A DNA stretch of 64,000 nt, taken from assembly GCA_026708115.1 (NCBI GenBank), contig JAPOVL010000046.1:1-64000 (forward strand). Direction: 5' to 3'. Position 1 is the stretch's first letter, and every line of letters begins with the position of its first letter. This document shows positions 23,617 to 31,614 of the stretch, in pieces. The position numbers and the translations under genes were made by a program. Under the pieces are notes generated by a model. It had not been told where the DNA came from. It saw only the letters and a list, made by a program, of their open reading frames with translations, and made no database searches. Source of the DNA: Chloroflexota bacterium. Lineage in GTDB: Bacteria > Chloroflexota > Anaerolineae > Aggregatilineales > Phototrophicaceae.

Positions 23617-25872
23617 ATGGCATCATTTACGCGTCAAGAAGCGCTGGATTACCACCGGCGCGGACGACCGGGCAAGATTCAGATCGCGCCGACCAAGCCG
23701 CTGGACAGTCAATTGCACCTGTCGCTGGCATATTCGCCCGGTGTTGCGGAAGCGGTGCTGGAGATTGACAAGGATCCGCTGGCCGCCTACGAGATGACCG
23801 CCCGCGCCAATCTGGTCGCAGTGATCTCGAACGGCAGCGCCATTCTGGGTTTGGGCGATCGCGGCCCGCTGGCATCCAAGCCGGTGATGGAAGGCAAGGG
23901 CGTGCTCTTCAAGAAGTTTGCCGATGTCGATGTCTTCGATATTGAAATCACGTCGCGCAAAGCCGAAGAGATCATCGAGGTCTGCAAGGCATTGGCGCCC
24001 ACCTTCGGCGGCATCAACCTGGAAGACATCAAGGCGCCGGAATGCTTCGAGATCGAAGAGCGATTGATCGAAGAGCTTGATATCCCGGTATTTCACGACG
24101 ATCAGCACGGCACGGCGATCATTTCGGGCGCGGCTTTGCTCAACGCGCTGGAGATCACCGGCAAGCGGATGGAGGACATCAAAGTCGTCATCAACGGCGC
24201 GGGCGCCAGCGCTATCGCCACCGGCAAATTCTTCAAGTCGCTGGGCGTGGCCCGGGAAAACATCCTCATGCTCGATTCGCGCGGCGTCATCCACCACCAG
24301 CGCGAAGACAATATGAATATCTACAAGACCGAATTCGCCATCCCGACCCATGCGCGAACGCTGCACGAGGCCCTGGAAGGAGCGGATGCGCTTATCGGAT
24401 TGTCCATCGCCGGGTCGGTGACGCAAGACATGATCAAGGACATGGCCCCTGATCCCATGCTCTTTGTGCTGGCCAATCCCACGCCGGAGATCATGCCCGA
24501 ACTGGCGCTGGAAGTGCGCCCGGACGCCATCATCGGCACCGGCCGCAGCGATTATGTCAATCAGGTCAACAATGTGCTGGGATTTCCCTTCATCTTTCGC
24601 GGGGCGCTGGATGTGTATGCGACGGGCATCAATGAGGAGATGAAAATGGCGGCGGCGCGCGCCCTGGCAGCATTGGCGCACGAAGACGTGCCCGACAGCG
24701 TCTTGCTGGCATACGGGCAGGAATCGATCAAATTCGGCGCCGACTATCTGATTCCCAAGCCGCTGGACCCGCGGGTATTGCTCTGGGTGGCGCCGGCAGT
24801 GGCGCAGGCGGCGATGGATTCCGGGGTGGCGCGGCGTCAACTCGATATCGACGAATACCGGCAGGAACTGATCAGCCGCCAGGGCATCGGGCGGCAGGTG
24901 CGGCAGAATATCGTCAATCGGGCGCGGGCGGGATCGCTCCAGCGCATCGTCTTCCCGGAAGGCGAAGAACCCAAGATCATCCGCGCGGCCATGCAGGTCC
25001 GCGATGAGGGCATTGCCCATCCGATCCTGATGGGACGGCCGGAGCGTATTCGGGCGACGATCGATAATTTGGGCTTGAACTACAAACCCGACGCTTTTGA
25101 TCACTATGCGGCCGACAATCAATATGAATATCGCGATCTGCTTTACGACCTGCGGCGGCGCAAGGGCGTAACCCTGGGCAAGGCGCGCTCGCTGGTGCGG
25201 CAGCGCAACTACTATGCCTCGATGATGGTCCAGAAGGGCGATGCCGATGCCATGGTCAGCGGCTTGACTTACGAGTACCCGGACGTGATTCGCCCGGCGC
25301 TGCAAGTCTTCGGCACCCGGGAGGGCGCGACGCGGGCGGCCGGCGTCTATCTGATGGTGATTGAAGGGCGCAGTTATCTTTTCACCGATGCCACGGTCAA
25401 TATCGATCCCGATGCCGAAACGCTGGCGGAGATCGCCGTGCTGGCGAACGACTTCGCCGATACGCTGGGGCTGGACGCGCGCGTGGCCATGTTGTCCTTC
25501 TCGAATTTCGGTTCCACGCCCCATCCGCAGAGTGACAAGGTGCGGCGGGCGGTGGAATTGGTGCGGGCGCGGCGGCCGGATATCCTGATCGACGGCGAGA
25601 TGCAAGCGGATACGGCGGTGGTGATCGATATCATCGACGATCGCTATCCCTTCAGCCAGGTGCGGGACGCCAATGTGCTGGTCTTCCCCAATCTGGATGC
25701 GGCCAATACCTCGTACAAGCTGCTGTCGCGCTTGACCGAGGCCGAGGCGATTGGCCCGATCTTGCTGGGCATGGGCGCGCCGGTGCACGTTTTGCAAGCG
25801 GGCGACGATGTCGAGGATATCGTGGCCATCGCGGCGGTAGCAGCCATGGACGCGCATGGGCGGGGTGGGTGA
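23617..25872 (+). CDS. maeB: NADP-dependent malic enzyme with phosphotransacetylase-like domain
   Basis: Bifunctional-type malic enzyme (751 aa) converting malate to pyruvate, CO2 and NADPH. The N-terminal malic domain (about residues 1-430) holds the catalytic Tyr in LSLAYSPGVAEAV, the Lys in LASKPVMEGKGVLFKKFADVDVFDIE (split across the site) and the nucleotide-binding INGAGASAIATGKFF. The C-terminal third (about 430-751) is a phosphotransacetylase-like domain (RIVFPEGEEPKIIRA...) that in MaeB is regulatory, binding acetyl-CoA, rather than catalytic. The ATG at 23617 is preferred over 23608 because GGGGAG at 23601-23606 is at good spacing. The length equals Escherichia coli MaeB. A large ORF on the opposite strand is a codon-bias shadow. 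Confidence 0.95.
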   Translation: MASFTRQEALDYHRRGRPGKIQIAPTKPLDSQLHLSLAYSPGVAEAVLEIDKDPLAAYEMTARANLVAVISNGSAILGLGDRGPLASKPVMEGKGVLFKKFADVDVFDIEITSRKAEEIIEVCKALAPTFGGINLEDIKAPECFEIEERLIEELDIPVFHDDQHGTAIISGAALLNALEITGKRMEDIKVVINGAGASAIATGKFFKSLGVARENILMLDSRGVIHHQREDNMNIYKTEFAIPTHARTLHEALEGADALIGLSIAGSVTQDMIKDMAPDPMLFVLANPTPEIMPELALEVRPDAIIGTGRSDYVNQVNNVLGFPFIFRGALDVYATGINEEMKMAAARALAALAHEDVPDSVLLAYGQESIKFGADYLIPKPLDPRVLLWVAPAVAQAAMDSGVARRQLDIDEYRQELISRQGIGRQVRQNIVNRARAGSLQRIVFPEGEEPKIIRAAMQVRDEGIAHPILMGRPERIRATIDNLGLNYKPDAFDHYAADNQYEYRDLLYDLRRRKGVTLGKARSLVRQRNYYASMMVQKGDADAMVSGLTYEYPDVIRPALQVFGTREGATRAAGVYLMVIEGRSYLFTDATVNIDPDAETLAEIAVLANDFADTLGLDARVAMLSFSNFGSTPHPQSDKVRRAVELVRARRPDILIDGEMQADTAVVIDIIDDRYPFSQVRDANVLVFPNLDAANTSYKLLSRLTEAEAIGPILLGMGAPVHVLQAGDDVEDIVAIAAVAAMDAHGRGG

Positions 25873-25880
25873 TATTTTCA

Positions 25881-26000
25881 CCATAAAGCGGGACATGCAA
25901 CCAGGTTCGCGCCCTGTTCGACCCGTATGACACCGGATCGGCTCAAAACAGTCGCGTATTACGGTTCATTCGGAGCGATTATGGTATTTGCTTTTCGTTG
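25881..26000 (+). repeat. ~120-bp dispersed repeat C, copy 1
   Basis: Shares GCGGGACATGCAACC, TATGACACCGGATCG and GTTCATTCGG in the same order and spacing with 28579-28699. The two copies are in the same orientation and bracket the pair of small beta-helix genes. Confidence 0.8.
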
Positions 26001-26067
26001 GTCAGCGTACTGCAACGCCTTTTCCTGACCCGGCGCGGCTGACTGGAAACAGTGTGCTAAAATGCAC

Positions 26068-26073
26068 TATAAT
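26068..26073 (+). promoter_or_regulatory. -10 element upstream of first small beta-helix gene
   Basis: Perfect TATAAT about 38 bases before the ATG, in an AT-rich stretch. A consensus -35 at 17 bases is not present. Confidence 0.45.
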
Positions 26074-26105
26074 AAGAAGATAGATATTTTTAAGGAGAAT
26101 TAGCC

Positions 26106-26897
26106 ATGCGATACATTCTACTAACCCTAGTCTTGCTCCTATGCCTCGCGCCGACACTGGCAACCGACTACACGCTGGACGAAAACTGTACCCTCTCTGA
26201 CGCCATCCGAGCCGCCAACGCTGACGAAGAACGCGGTGAATGCCCGGCCGGCGACGGCGCCGATCTCATCACCCTCAGCGCCGACATCACCCTGGAAGGC
26301 GAACTGCCGCGCGTTCTCTCTGAACTAACCATCGACGGCGCCGGTTTCAGCATCAGCGGCGACCAACAGTTCCGCATCTTCTATGTCGATCGGGGCGGCG
26401 CGCTTACCCTGCAAAACATCCATCTGACGGAGGCGCTTGCTCACAATGAGGTCAGCTTCACCTTCGTCGATGGCGTGACCGGCAGGAGTAAGAGCGGCGG
26501 CGCCATCTTGGTTAACCGCGGCAGCCGGCTGGAGTTGATTAGCAGCCGCTTCACCGACAATGTGGCGGAAGCTTATGGCGGAGTGCTGGATAGCTGGGAT
26601 AGCGAAATCAACATCGTTGACAGCGAATTCAGCGGCAATATGGCAGGGGATGGCGGCGCGATCGGCTCGGCTTTCAGCGTGGTCACCATCAGCAATAGCA
26701 GCTTCGACGGCAACACGGCCGCGCAAACCGGCGGCGCGCTGCAAGTGTTCAACGGCACGGCGATTGTCAGTGATACCCAGTTCAGTGGCAATATAGCGGC
26801 TGAAGACGGAGGCGTGATCAACGTCTTTGCCGGCACGGTGGAACAGAGCGGTAACAGCTTCAGCGACAACGAAGGCGGTGACTGCGCCGGCTGTTGA
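26106..26897 (+). CDS. Small secreted CSLREA / beta-helix protein, paralogue 1
   Basis: Exported protein of 263 aa. Signal peptide about residues 1-20 (MRYILLTLVLLLCLAPTLA). A single CSLREA-like start (CTLSDAIRAANADEERGECPAGDGADLITL) leads into a short right-handed beta-helix (SGGAILVNRGSRLELISSRFTDN...DGGAIGSAFSVVTISNSSFDGNTA...). It ends abruptly in NSFSDNEGGDCAGC. Unlike the large proteins at 6-13.6 kb, it lacks the C-terminal DQLGNPRP...GCDIGA segment and instead ends with two cysteines. TAAGGAG is nine bases before the ATG. The next gene is a paralogue of exactly the same length. Function unknown; surface or secreted structural role likely. Confidence 0.85.
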   Translation: MRYILLTLVLLLCLAPTLATDYTLDENCTLSDAIRAANADEERGECPAGDGADLITLSADITLEGELPRVLSELTIDGAGFSISGDQQFRIFYVDRGGALTLQNIHLTEALAHNEVSFTFVDGVTGRSKSGGAILVNRGSRLELISSRFTDNVAEAYGGVLDSWDSEINIVDSEFSGNMAGDGGAIGSAFSVVTISNSSFDGNTAAQTGGALQVFNGTAIVSDTQFSGNIAAEDGGVINVFAGTVEQSGNSFSDNEGGDCAGC

Positions 26898-27065
26898 TCG
26901 GCGCGTCACATCGCTTACTTCTCGCTAAGCCAATGTAGACCTAATACAGACCTACGCCGCCATTGCGAATAATACATGCGCGTTCGGCATTGACCTTCAG
27001 TAGTTCCAAGCAACTGACGGAAATGACCGACAAAAGAAGGAATTGGCCAAAATAAGAGAATCGTT

Positions 27066-27094
27066 GAACGGGCGAGCCACTGGCTCGCCCGTTC
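27066..27094 (+). other. Long perfect hairpin between the two small beta-helix genes
   Basis: 14-bp inverted repeat (arms 27066-27079 and 27081-27094) with core GGGCGAGCC/GGCTCGCCC. No T-run follows, so an RNA structure or recombination site is as likely as a terminator. Member of the GGGCGA hairpin family also seen at 28304 and 29347. Confidence 0.65.
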
Positions 27095-27257
27095 ATGCTG
27101 AAGACTTCTAACCAATTTCGCATAATTGACGAGGTGCCAGTGCTGTGCCTCGGTGGTGAAAAGATTTTGTGTCCAACGCCCCTTTGTGGGAGAGGGGGCC
27201 GAGGTGTAGGGCCGGGGGATGGCGCCGGAATCAAATCACCGATGACTCGCAACAATA

Positions 27258-27266
27258 TGCTATCAT
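27258..27266 (+). promoter_or_regulatory. Extended -10 upstream of second small beta-helix gene
   Basis: TGC-TATCAT, about 33 bases before the ATG; AT-rich flank, no good -35, as expected for an extended -10 promoter. Confidence 0.4.
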
Positions 27267-27298
27267 ACATAGGTAGACAAACTATTGAGGATAATCTC

Positions 27299-28090
27299 AT
27301 GCGATATATCTTACTAACGCTAATCTTTTTCCTTTGCCTCGCGACAGCATTAGCGACCGACTACACGCTGGATGAGGACTGCACCCTCTCCGATGCCCTT
27401 AGAGCCGCCAACGCCGACCTAGAGCGCGGCGCCTGCCCAGCCGGCGATGGCGCCGACACCATCACGCTCACTGCCGACATCACCCTGACGGGAGAATTAC
27501 CGCGTATCATCTCCGACATCACTATCGACGGCGCGGGCTTTACCATCAGCGGGGATGGGGAATGGCGCGTCTTTTATGTCGATTTGGGGGGCGCGCTTAC
27601 CCTGCAAAACATCCATCTGACAGAGGCGCGGGCCCACAACGAGGTCAGCTTCATCAGCGTTTGGGGCTCGACCGACTATAGCAAGAGCGGCGGCGCCATC
27701 CTGGTCAACCGCGGCAGCCGGCTGGAACTGGTTAACAGCCGTTTCACCGACAATGCGGCGGCGGACTTTGGCGGTGTATTGGATGCCTGGGATAGCGAAG
27801 TTATTGTCACTGACAGCGTATTCAGCGGCAATAAGGCGGAGGATGGCGGCGCGATAGCTTCGGCTTTGAGCGTGGTCACCATCAGCAATAGCACCTTCGA
27901 AGGCAACCGTGTGAGGGACGACGGCGGCGCGCTGCAAGTGTTCAACAGCACGGCGTATGTCAGCGATTCGCAGTTCATTGGCAATGTAGCAGCGCGTAGA
28001 GGCGGGGCGATCACCGTCTTTAGGGGCACGGTGGAACAGAGCGGCAATACCTTCAGCGACAACGTAGGCGGTGACTGTTCGGGCTGTTGA
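27299..28090 (+). CDS. Small secreted CSLREA / beta-helix protein, paralogue 2
   Basis: Exported protein of 263 aa, a tandem duplicate of the gene at 26106. The signal peptide (MRYILLTLIFFLCLATALA), CSLREA-like start (CTLSDALRAANADLERGACPAGDGADTITL), beta-helix rungs and the ending TFSDNVGGDCSGC align without gaps in overall length. The start at 27299 is set by homology to the paralogue and by TTGAGG nine bases upstream; the longer ORF (to 27095) runs through a hairpin and repeat DNA. The region just after the stop is also related in the two copies (GCGCGTCACAT), so the duplication unit included flanking DNA. Confidence 0.85.
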   Translation: MRYILLTLIFFLCLATALATDYTLDEDCTLSDALRAANADLERGACPAGDGADTITLTADITLTGELPRIISDITIDGAGFTISGDGEWRVFYVDLGGALTLQNIHLTEARAHNEVSFISVWGSTDYSKSGGAILVNRGSRLELVNSRFTDNAAADFGGVLDAWDSEVIVTDSVFSGNKAEDGGAIASALSVVTISNSTFEGNRVRDDGGALQVFNSTAYVSDSQFIGNVAARRGGAITVFRGTVEQSGNTFSDNVGGDCSGC

Positions 28091-28099
28091 TCAGCGCGT

Positions 28100-28144
28100 C
28101 ACATAGCCTAAATCTCACTACGTCAGCGAAATTTAGGCTATGTG
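28100..28144 (+). terminator. Hairpin after second small beta-helix gene
   Basis: 14-bp perfect stem (arms 28100-28113 and 28131-28144, CACATAGCCTAAAT/ATTTAGGCTATGTG) with a 17-base loop, ten bases past the stop. No T-run, so termination strength is uncertain. Confidence 0.5.
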
Positions 28145-28578
28145 GACCATTGCGGACCGACGCCGACGGCACACAGTCACGGCCACCATCACCACAACCG
28201 CTCGGCGGCAGCGTATGCGGGTTATCGCGCTCACACAAAACTATAGAACTGCTCGGCTACCGCAGACCGCGGAATATCAGAAAGAGGCACAGAGGTAATG
28301 TTTGGGCGACCCACGGGTCGCCCATACCCATGCTTTCCACAGAATCCCTGTTTTCCAGCGCAAAATCGCCATTTCGTACATAAAGATCTTGCACAAGCAA
28401 TCCGCGAATGCGCGACCATTTAGTCGCCCCTTCACCAACCAAATCTGCTACCCTCGTCGGGACGTGCGCCTTAACATCTCCATATCACCCGGCCAGCCCG
28501 GCATCCAAGCTGATTTTCTTGTCGGCAAGAAAAAGTTTTTCCCTTGCCGAAAACGTCCCATAAAAGCCGAAGTTGTTC
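28145..28578. other. Repeat-rich intergenic region
   Basis: No gene. Holds a fragment of the 92-bp element (CCGCTCGGCGGCAGCG at 28198-28213), the GGGCGA-type hairpin at 28304-28323 and a TTTTCTTG-TCGG-CAAGAAAA hairpin (28514-28533). Ends at repeat C copy 2. Looks like a sink for small intergenic elements. Confidence 0.55.
28304..28323 (+). other. GGGCGA-type hairpin
   Basis: GGGCGACCC-AC-GGGTCGCCC: 9-bp perfect inverted repeat. Same outer stem as 27070-27090 and 29347-29367, with a different but still paired base at stem position 7. Confidence 0.6.
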
Positions 28579-28699
28579 CCATAGAGCGGGACATGCAACC
28601 GAGTATGCGCCCAAAACGACCGATATGACACCGGATCGACCCAAAAACTTCGCGCCGCACAGTTCATTCGGCGTGTTTGCGGCGTTTGTTTTCCGTTGA
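28579..28699 (+). repeat. ~120-bp dispersed repeat C, copy 2
   Basis: Direct copy of 25881-26000. Its right end runs into the 3' end of the Fur-family gene and encodes that protein's last residues. Confidence 0.8.
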
Positions 28700-29131
28700 C
28701 ACGCTGTCTTTGGAATGACAGTCCCGGCACAGCCCCTTGAAGGCCAGGTGCTCTGACTGGATGCGGAAGCCGTGCTTTTGCAGCATGCGCCGCTGGAAGT
28801 CCGCGAGCTCCTCGTCGGGGATGGTCAAGATTTGCCCGCAGGCTACGCAGCTCAGGTGATGGTGCCGGGCGCCGGCGATGCTGTAGGTCTTGCCCTGCGG
28901 CTCGATGGTCGTTTCCGTGGCCAGCCCGACCGCGCAGAGCACATCGAGGGCGCGGTAGATTGTAGACTTGTCGATGCTGGGATCGAGGTGAGTGACGCGG
29001 GCGAAGATCTGGCTCAAACTGGCGTGGCCGGGGATCTCGCAGATGGCGTCGAGCACGATCAGGCGCTGCGGCGTGACGCGGTAGCCGGCGGCGCGCAGCC
29101 GCTCGATATAGTCGAGGTTTTCGTGTGTCAT
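28664..29131 (-). CDS. Fur-family metal-responsive regulator
   Basis: Metal-sensing repressor (155 aa). The winged helix is in the N-terminal half (YRVTPQRLIVLDAI...SKSTIYRAL type, here DKSTIYRALDVL, residues 54-65). The dimerisation domain has the HHH motif (ARHHHLSC) and two zinc knuckles, Cys95/Cys98 and Cys135/Cys138. The family member (Fur, Zur or PerR) cannot be fixed. An in-frame TTG at 29158 with AGGGA upstream is an alternative start that would add nine residues. The last 12 or so residues (STENKRRKHAE) are encoded by repeat C copy 2, so the tail may have been altered by that element. A possible target is the CDF transporter at 31615 (inference). Confidence 0.9.
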   Translation of the reverse strand: MTHENLDYIERLRAAGYRVTPQRLIVLDAICEIPGHASLSQIFARVTHLDPSIDKSTIYRALDVLCAVGLATETTIEPQGKTYSIAGARHHHLSCVACGQILTIPDEELADFQRRMLQKHGFRIQSEHLAFKGLCRDCHSKDSVSTENKRRKHAE

Positions 29132-29253
29132 CAGGTCAAAGCGCCGGGCAATAGTCAAGGATAATTGTCCCTGAGTCCGCCGGGAAAGGCAAATAGCGAT
29201 AGCCTTTTCATTTCGGTTGTAATACTGTTACAGTTTTCGACATGCATTCCTAC

Positions 29254-29420
29254 GCCCAAAATACCAACGATCTGGTAGGGACGACTTGGTGGGTCGCGTA
29301 GACACTGACCGTCAGTCGCCCGATGATCATTCAACTTCCATGCGTCGGGCGATCCAGCGGATCGCCCCTACCGACTGTTAGTGGTTGCTGTTCTTTATTT
29401 CAAGCGAATTCGATACATAA
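29254..29420 (+). repeat. ~165-bp dispersed repeat B, copy 1
   Basis: Aligns with 58379-58533: CCCAAAATAC.AACGAT.TGGTA at the left, GG.TCGCCCCTACCG in the middle, GTTCTTTAT.TCAA..GA.TTCGATACA at the right. Contains the 21-base segment at 29291-29311 that is identical to 35403-35423. Confidence 0.7.
29347..29367 (+). other. GGGCGA-type hairpin in repeat B
   Basis: GGGCGATCC-AGC-GGATCGCCC, 9-bp perfect stem followed by CTACC. Third member of the hairpin family with a compensatory change at stem position 7. Confidence 0.6.
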
Positions 29421-29522
29421 CCGCGCGAGAGGCGCAGGGCGCAATTCCGCCCCCGCTGCGCTATAATTGTCTCGTTTGCGGCAGGGTCAGTTGAATCAAC
29501 TTAGCGATCCGCGAGGGTGAGC

Positions 29523-30662
29523 ATGGCGTCGGAGAAAGTAAGACTTGGCATTGTCGGCTTGGGCAATATGGGGACGGTGCATGTCCGGCATGTGCTGAAT
29601 CTGCCCAATACGGACCTGGTGGCCGTCTGCGATAAGAACGACCGGAAGTTGCAAGCTGTGAAGGCCGAAAGCGGCGTCGCCCGCTTTCGCGATTATGGGC
29701 AGATGCTGGATTCGGCGGCGCTGGACGGCGTGATCATCGCGACGCCGCATTACGATCATCCCGATATGAGCATCGCGGCCTTCGAGCGCGGCATCCACGT
29801 CTTGGTGGAAAAGCCCATCGCCGTGCACGTCAACGAAGCCCAGCGCATGATCGACGCTTATCATGGGTTCAAGATGCAAAGACCGAATCTGGTATTTGCG
29901 GCGATGTTCATGCAGCGGACCTGGGGGCAATGGCGGAAGATCAAGGCCATGATTGACCGAGGCGAGCTGGGCAGATTGATTCGTTGCAGTTGGATCATCA
30001 CGGATTGGTTCCGGACGCAGTACTACTACGACAGCGGTGATTGGCGCGCGACCTGGAGCGGCGAAGGCGGCGGCGTTCTGATGAATCAGTGCCCGCACAA
30101 CCTGGATCTATATCAGTGGCTGGTGGGCGCGCCCGCGCGGATCCACGGCTTCGCCAGTTTTGGCAAGCACCATCGCATTGAAGTGGAAGACGAGGCGACC
30201 GCCTACTTCGAGCATGACAATGGCATGATCGGGCACTTCATCACCACCACTGGCGAATCGCCCGGGACCAATCGGCTGGAAATCACCGGCGAGCATGGCA
30301 AGCTGGTGTATGAGAGCGATGAGATCATTTTCTATCGCAACCAGTGGTCATCGATCAAGCAATTGCGGGAATCCCAAAAGGGCTTCGATAAGGTGCCTTG
30401 CCAGCGCGAAATCGTCGACTTCGAGGGCCATGGCGATGGGGGTCACGACTTGGTGATTGCGAACTTCGCCGATGCGATTTTGCAGGGAAGCTACTTGATC
30501 GCGCCGGCCGAGGAAGGCTTGCATTCGATCATGATCAACAACGGCATCATTCTGTCGGCTCACAAGGGAGAAACTGTTTCCTTGCCGATAGACGGCGATG
30601 AATTCACCCACCTGCTAGAGCTTTATATTGAGGAATCCGCCAAGGAGGGAGCAGCGCAATGA
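29523..30662 (+). CDS. Gfo/Idh/MocA-family oxidoreductase
   Basis: NAD(P)-dependent dehydrogenase (379 aa) acting on sugars, inositols or their derivatives. N-terminal Rossmann fold with GIVGLGNMGTVHV (residues about 8-20), the family EKPIAVH catalytic-lysine motif, and a C-terminal alpha/beta substrate domain (GGGVLMNQCPHNLDLYQWLVG with the active-site DL). The ATG at 29523 follows GAGGGTGAG; a GTG at 29517 is less likely. The stop overlaps the ATG of the following isomerase by ATGA, so the two are translationally coupled and probably act on the same sugar. Confidence 0.93.
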   Translation: MASEKVRLGIVGLGNMGTVHVRHVLNLPNTDLVAVCDKNDRKLQAVKAESGVARFRDYGQMLDSAALDGVIIATPHYDHPDMSIAAFERGIHVLVEKPIAVHVNEAQRMIDAYHGFKMQRPNLVFAAMFMQRTWGQWRKIKAMIDRGELGRLIRCSWIITDWFRTQYYYDSGDWRATWSGEGGGVLMNQCPHNLDLYQWLVGAPARIHGFASFGKHHRIEVEDEATAYFEHDNGMIGHFITTTGESPGTNRLEITGEHGKLVYESDEIIFYRNQWSSIKQLRESQKGFDKVPCQREIVDFEGHGDGGHDLVIANFADAILQGSYLIAPAEEGLHSIMINNGIILSAHKGETVSLPIDGDEFTHLLELYIEESAKEGAAQ

Positions 30663-31441
30663 GCCAATCGGTCCTGGCAGCGCAACTATTTACGATACGA
30701 GATTTTACCCAGACCCGTGCCGACTTTGCCGAGAGCATGCGGAAGATCCGCGAGATCGGCTACCGCGTCGTGCAGGTATCGTCCGTTGGGCCTATAAGCG
30801 ATAGCGACATCAAGCGCATTTGCGACGACAACGGACTTTCGATCTGCAATACGCACGTCGATGTGGACCAGCTCCAGAACGATATCGCGGGCGTGATCGC
30901 GCAGCACGAATTGTGGGGTTGTCGTCATGTGGCGATCGGCGGCATGCCGCTGGCATTCCGCGACAGCGAGTCTGGATTCCGCAGCTTCGCGGCCATTGCT
31001 AACGGCATCGGCGAAAGGCTCGCGGAGGCCGGGCTCAGCTTCAGTTACCATAATCACAGTTTCGAGTTCGTCAAGTTCGGCGGCCGCAGCGGTTTGGATC
31101 TCTTCTTCGCCGAAACTGATCCGCGCTGTGTGCGCGCGGAACTGGATACCTATTGGATACAGCACGGCGGCGCCGATCCCATTGCCTGGATCGACCGCAT
31201 GGCGGGGCGGATGCCAGTAATTCATCTGAAGGATATGGTGATGACGCCGAGCGCTGATGGGCGCGGCCAGCAGACGATGGCGGAGGTCGGCGAGGGCAAT
31301 CTGAACTTCTCGGGCATACTGGAGGCCTGCCAGCGCGCGGGCGTCGAGTTCTACGCCGTGGAGCAGGATATCTGCCAGCGCGACCCCTTCGAGAGTTTGG
31401 CGATCAGCTATCGCAACCTGCGCGCGCTGGGCTTGGAATGA
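30659..31441 (+). CDS. Sugar phosphate isomerase/epimerase-type TIM barrel protein
   Basis: Xylose-isomerase-like TIM-barrel protein (260 aa; AP endonuclease 2 family). Metal-site residues are seen in the strand ends: FSYHNHSFEF (His), RAELDTYWIQ (Asp), VIHLKDM (His/Asp) and EFYAVEQD (Glu). Such proteins isomerise or epimerise keto-sugars or act as inosose dehydratases. It overlaps the upstream oxidoreductase by four bases. Together they fit an inositol-like or rare-sugar conversion, not further resolvable. Confidence 0.9.
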   Translation: MSQSVLAAQLFTIRDFTQTRADFAESMRKIREIGYRVVQVSSVGPISDSDIKRICDDNGLSICNTHVDVDQLQNDIAGVIAQHELWGCRHVAIGGMPLAFRDSESGFRSFAAIANGIGERLAEAGLSFSYHNHSFEFVKFGGRSGLDLFFAETDPRCVRAELDTYWIQHGGADPIAWIDRMAGRMPVIHLKDMVMTPSADGRGQQTMAEVGEGNLNFSGILEACQRAGVEFYAVEQDICQRDPFESLAISYRNLRALGLE

Positions 31442-31614
31442 AAGCGGCAGGCGCCCCTGGAGGGCTCCCGAAAGCCTAGCGGTTCTAAAGTTAAGCTGAC
31501 AATTCGCTACTGATTACATGTTCGGCGCTGCTGAAGCGTCTTGCAATTTTTTGCAATAAGCCCGAAGCGCGAGCTGGTCTGTTAGGCTTGGCTAGAACTT
31601 ATGGGATGGCTTTT

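Larger units (their letters stand above)
29132..29522. other. Intergenic region between Fur gene and oxidoreductase
   Basis: About 390 bases, mostly repeat B copy 1 (29254-29420) with an internal GGGCGA-type hairpin. The first 120 bases hold an AT-rich stretch (TAATACTGTTACAG near 29220-29234) that may be the Fur promoter/operator region. Confidence 0.5.

Noticed and set aside
23623..25896. 757-codon open frame antisense to the malic enzyme
   Set aside because: Its translation is His/Arg/Gln-rich with no family pattern, while the opposite strand is a full-length MaeB. A shadow of high-GC codon bias.
27170..27230. Terminator or small RNA in the C-/G-rich stretch before the second mini beta-helix gene
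   Set aside because: Pairing is imperfect and no T-run follows; it resembles degenerate C/G-rich repeat DNA like that near 47690.
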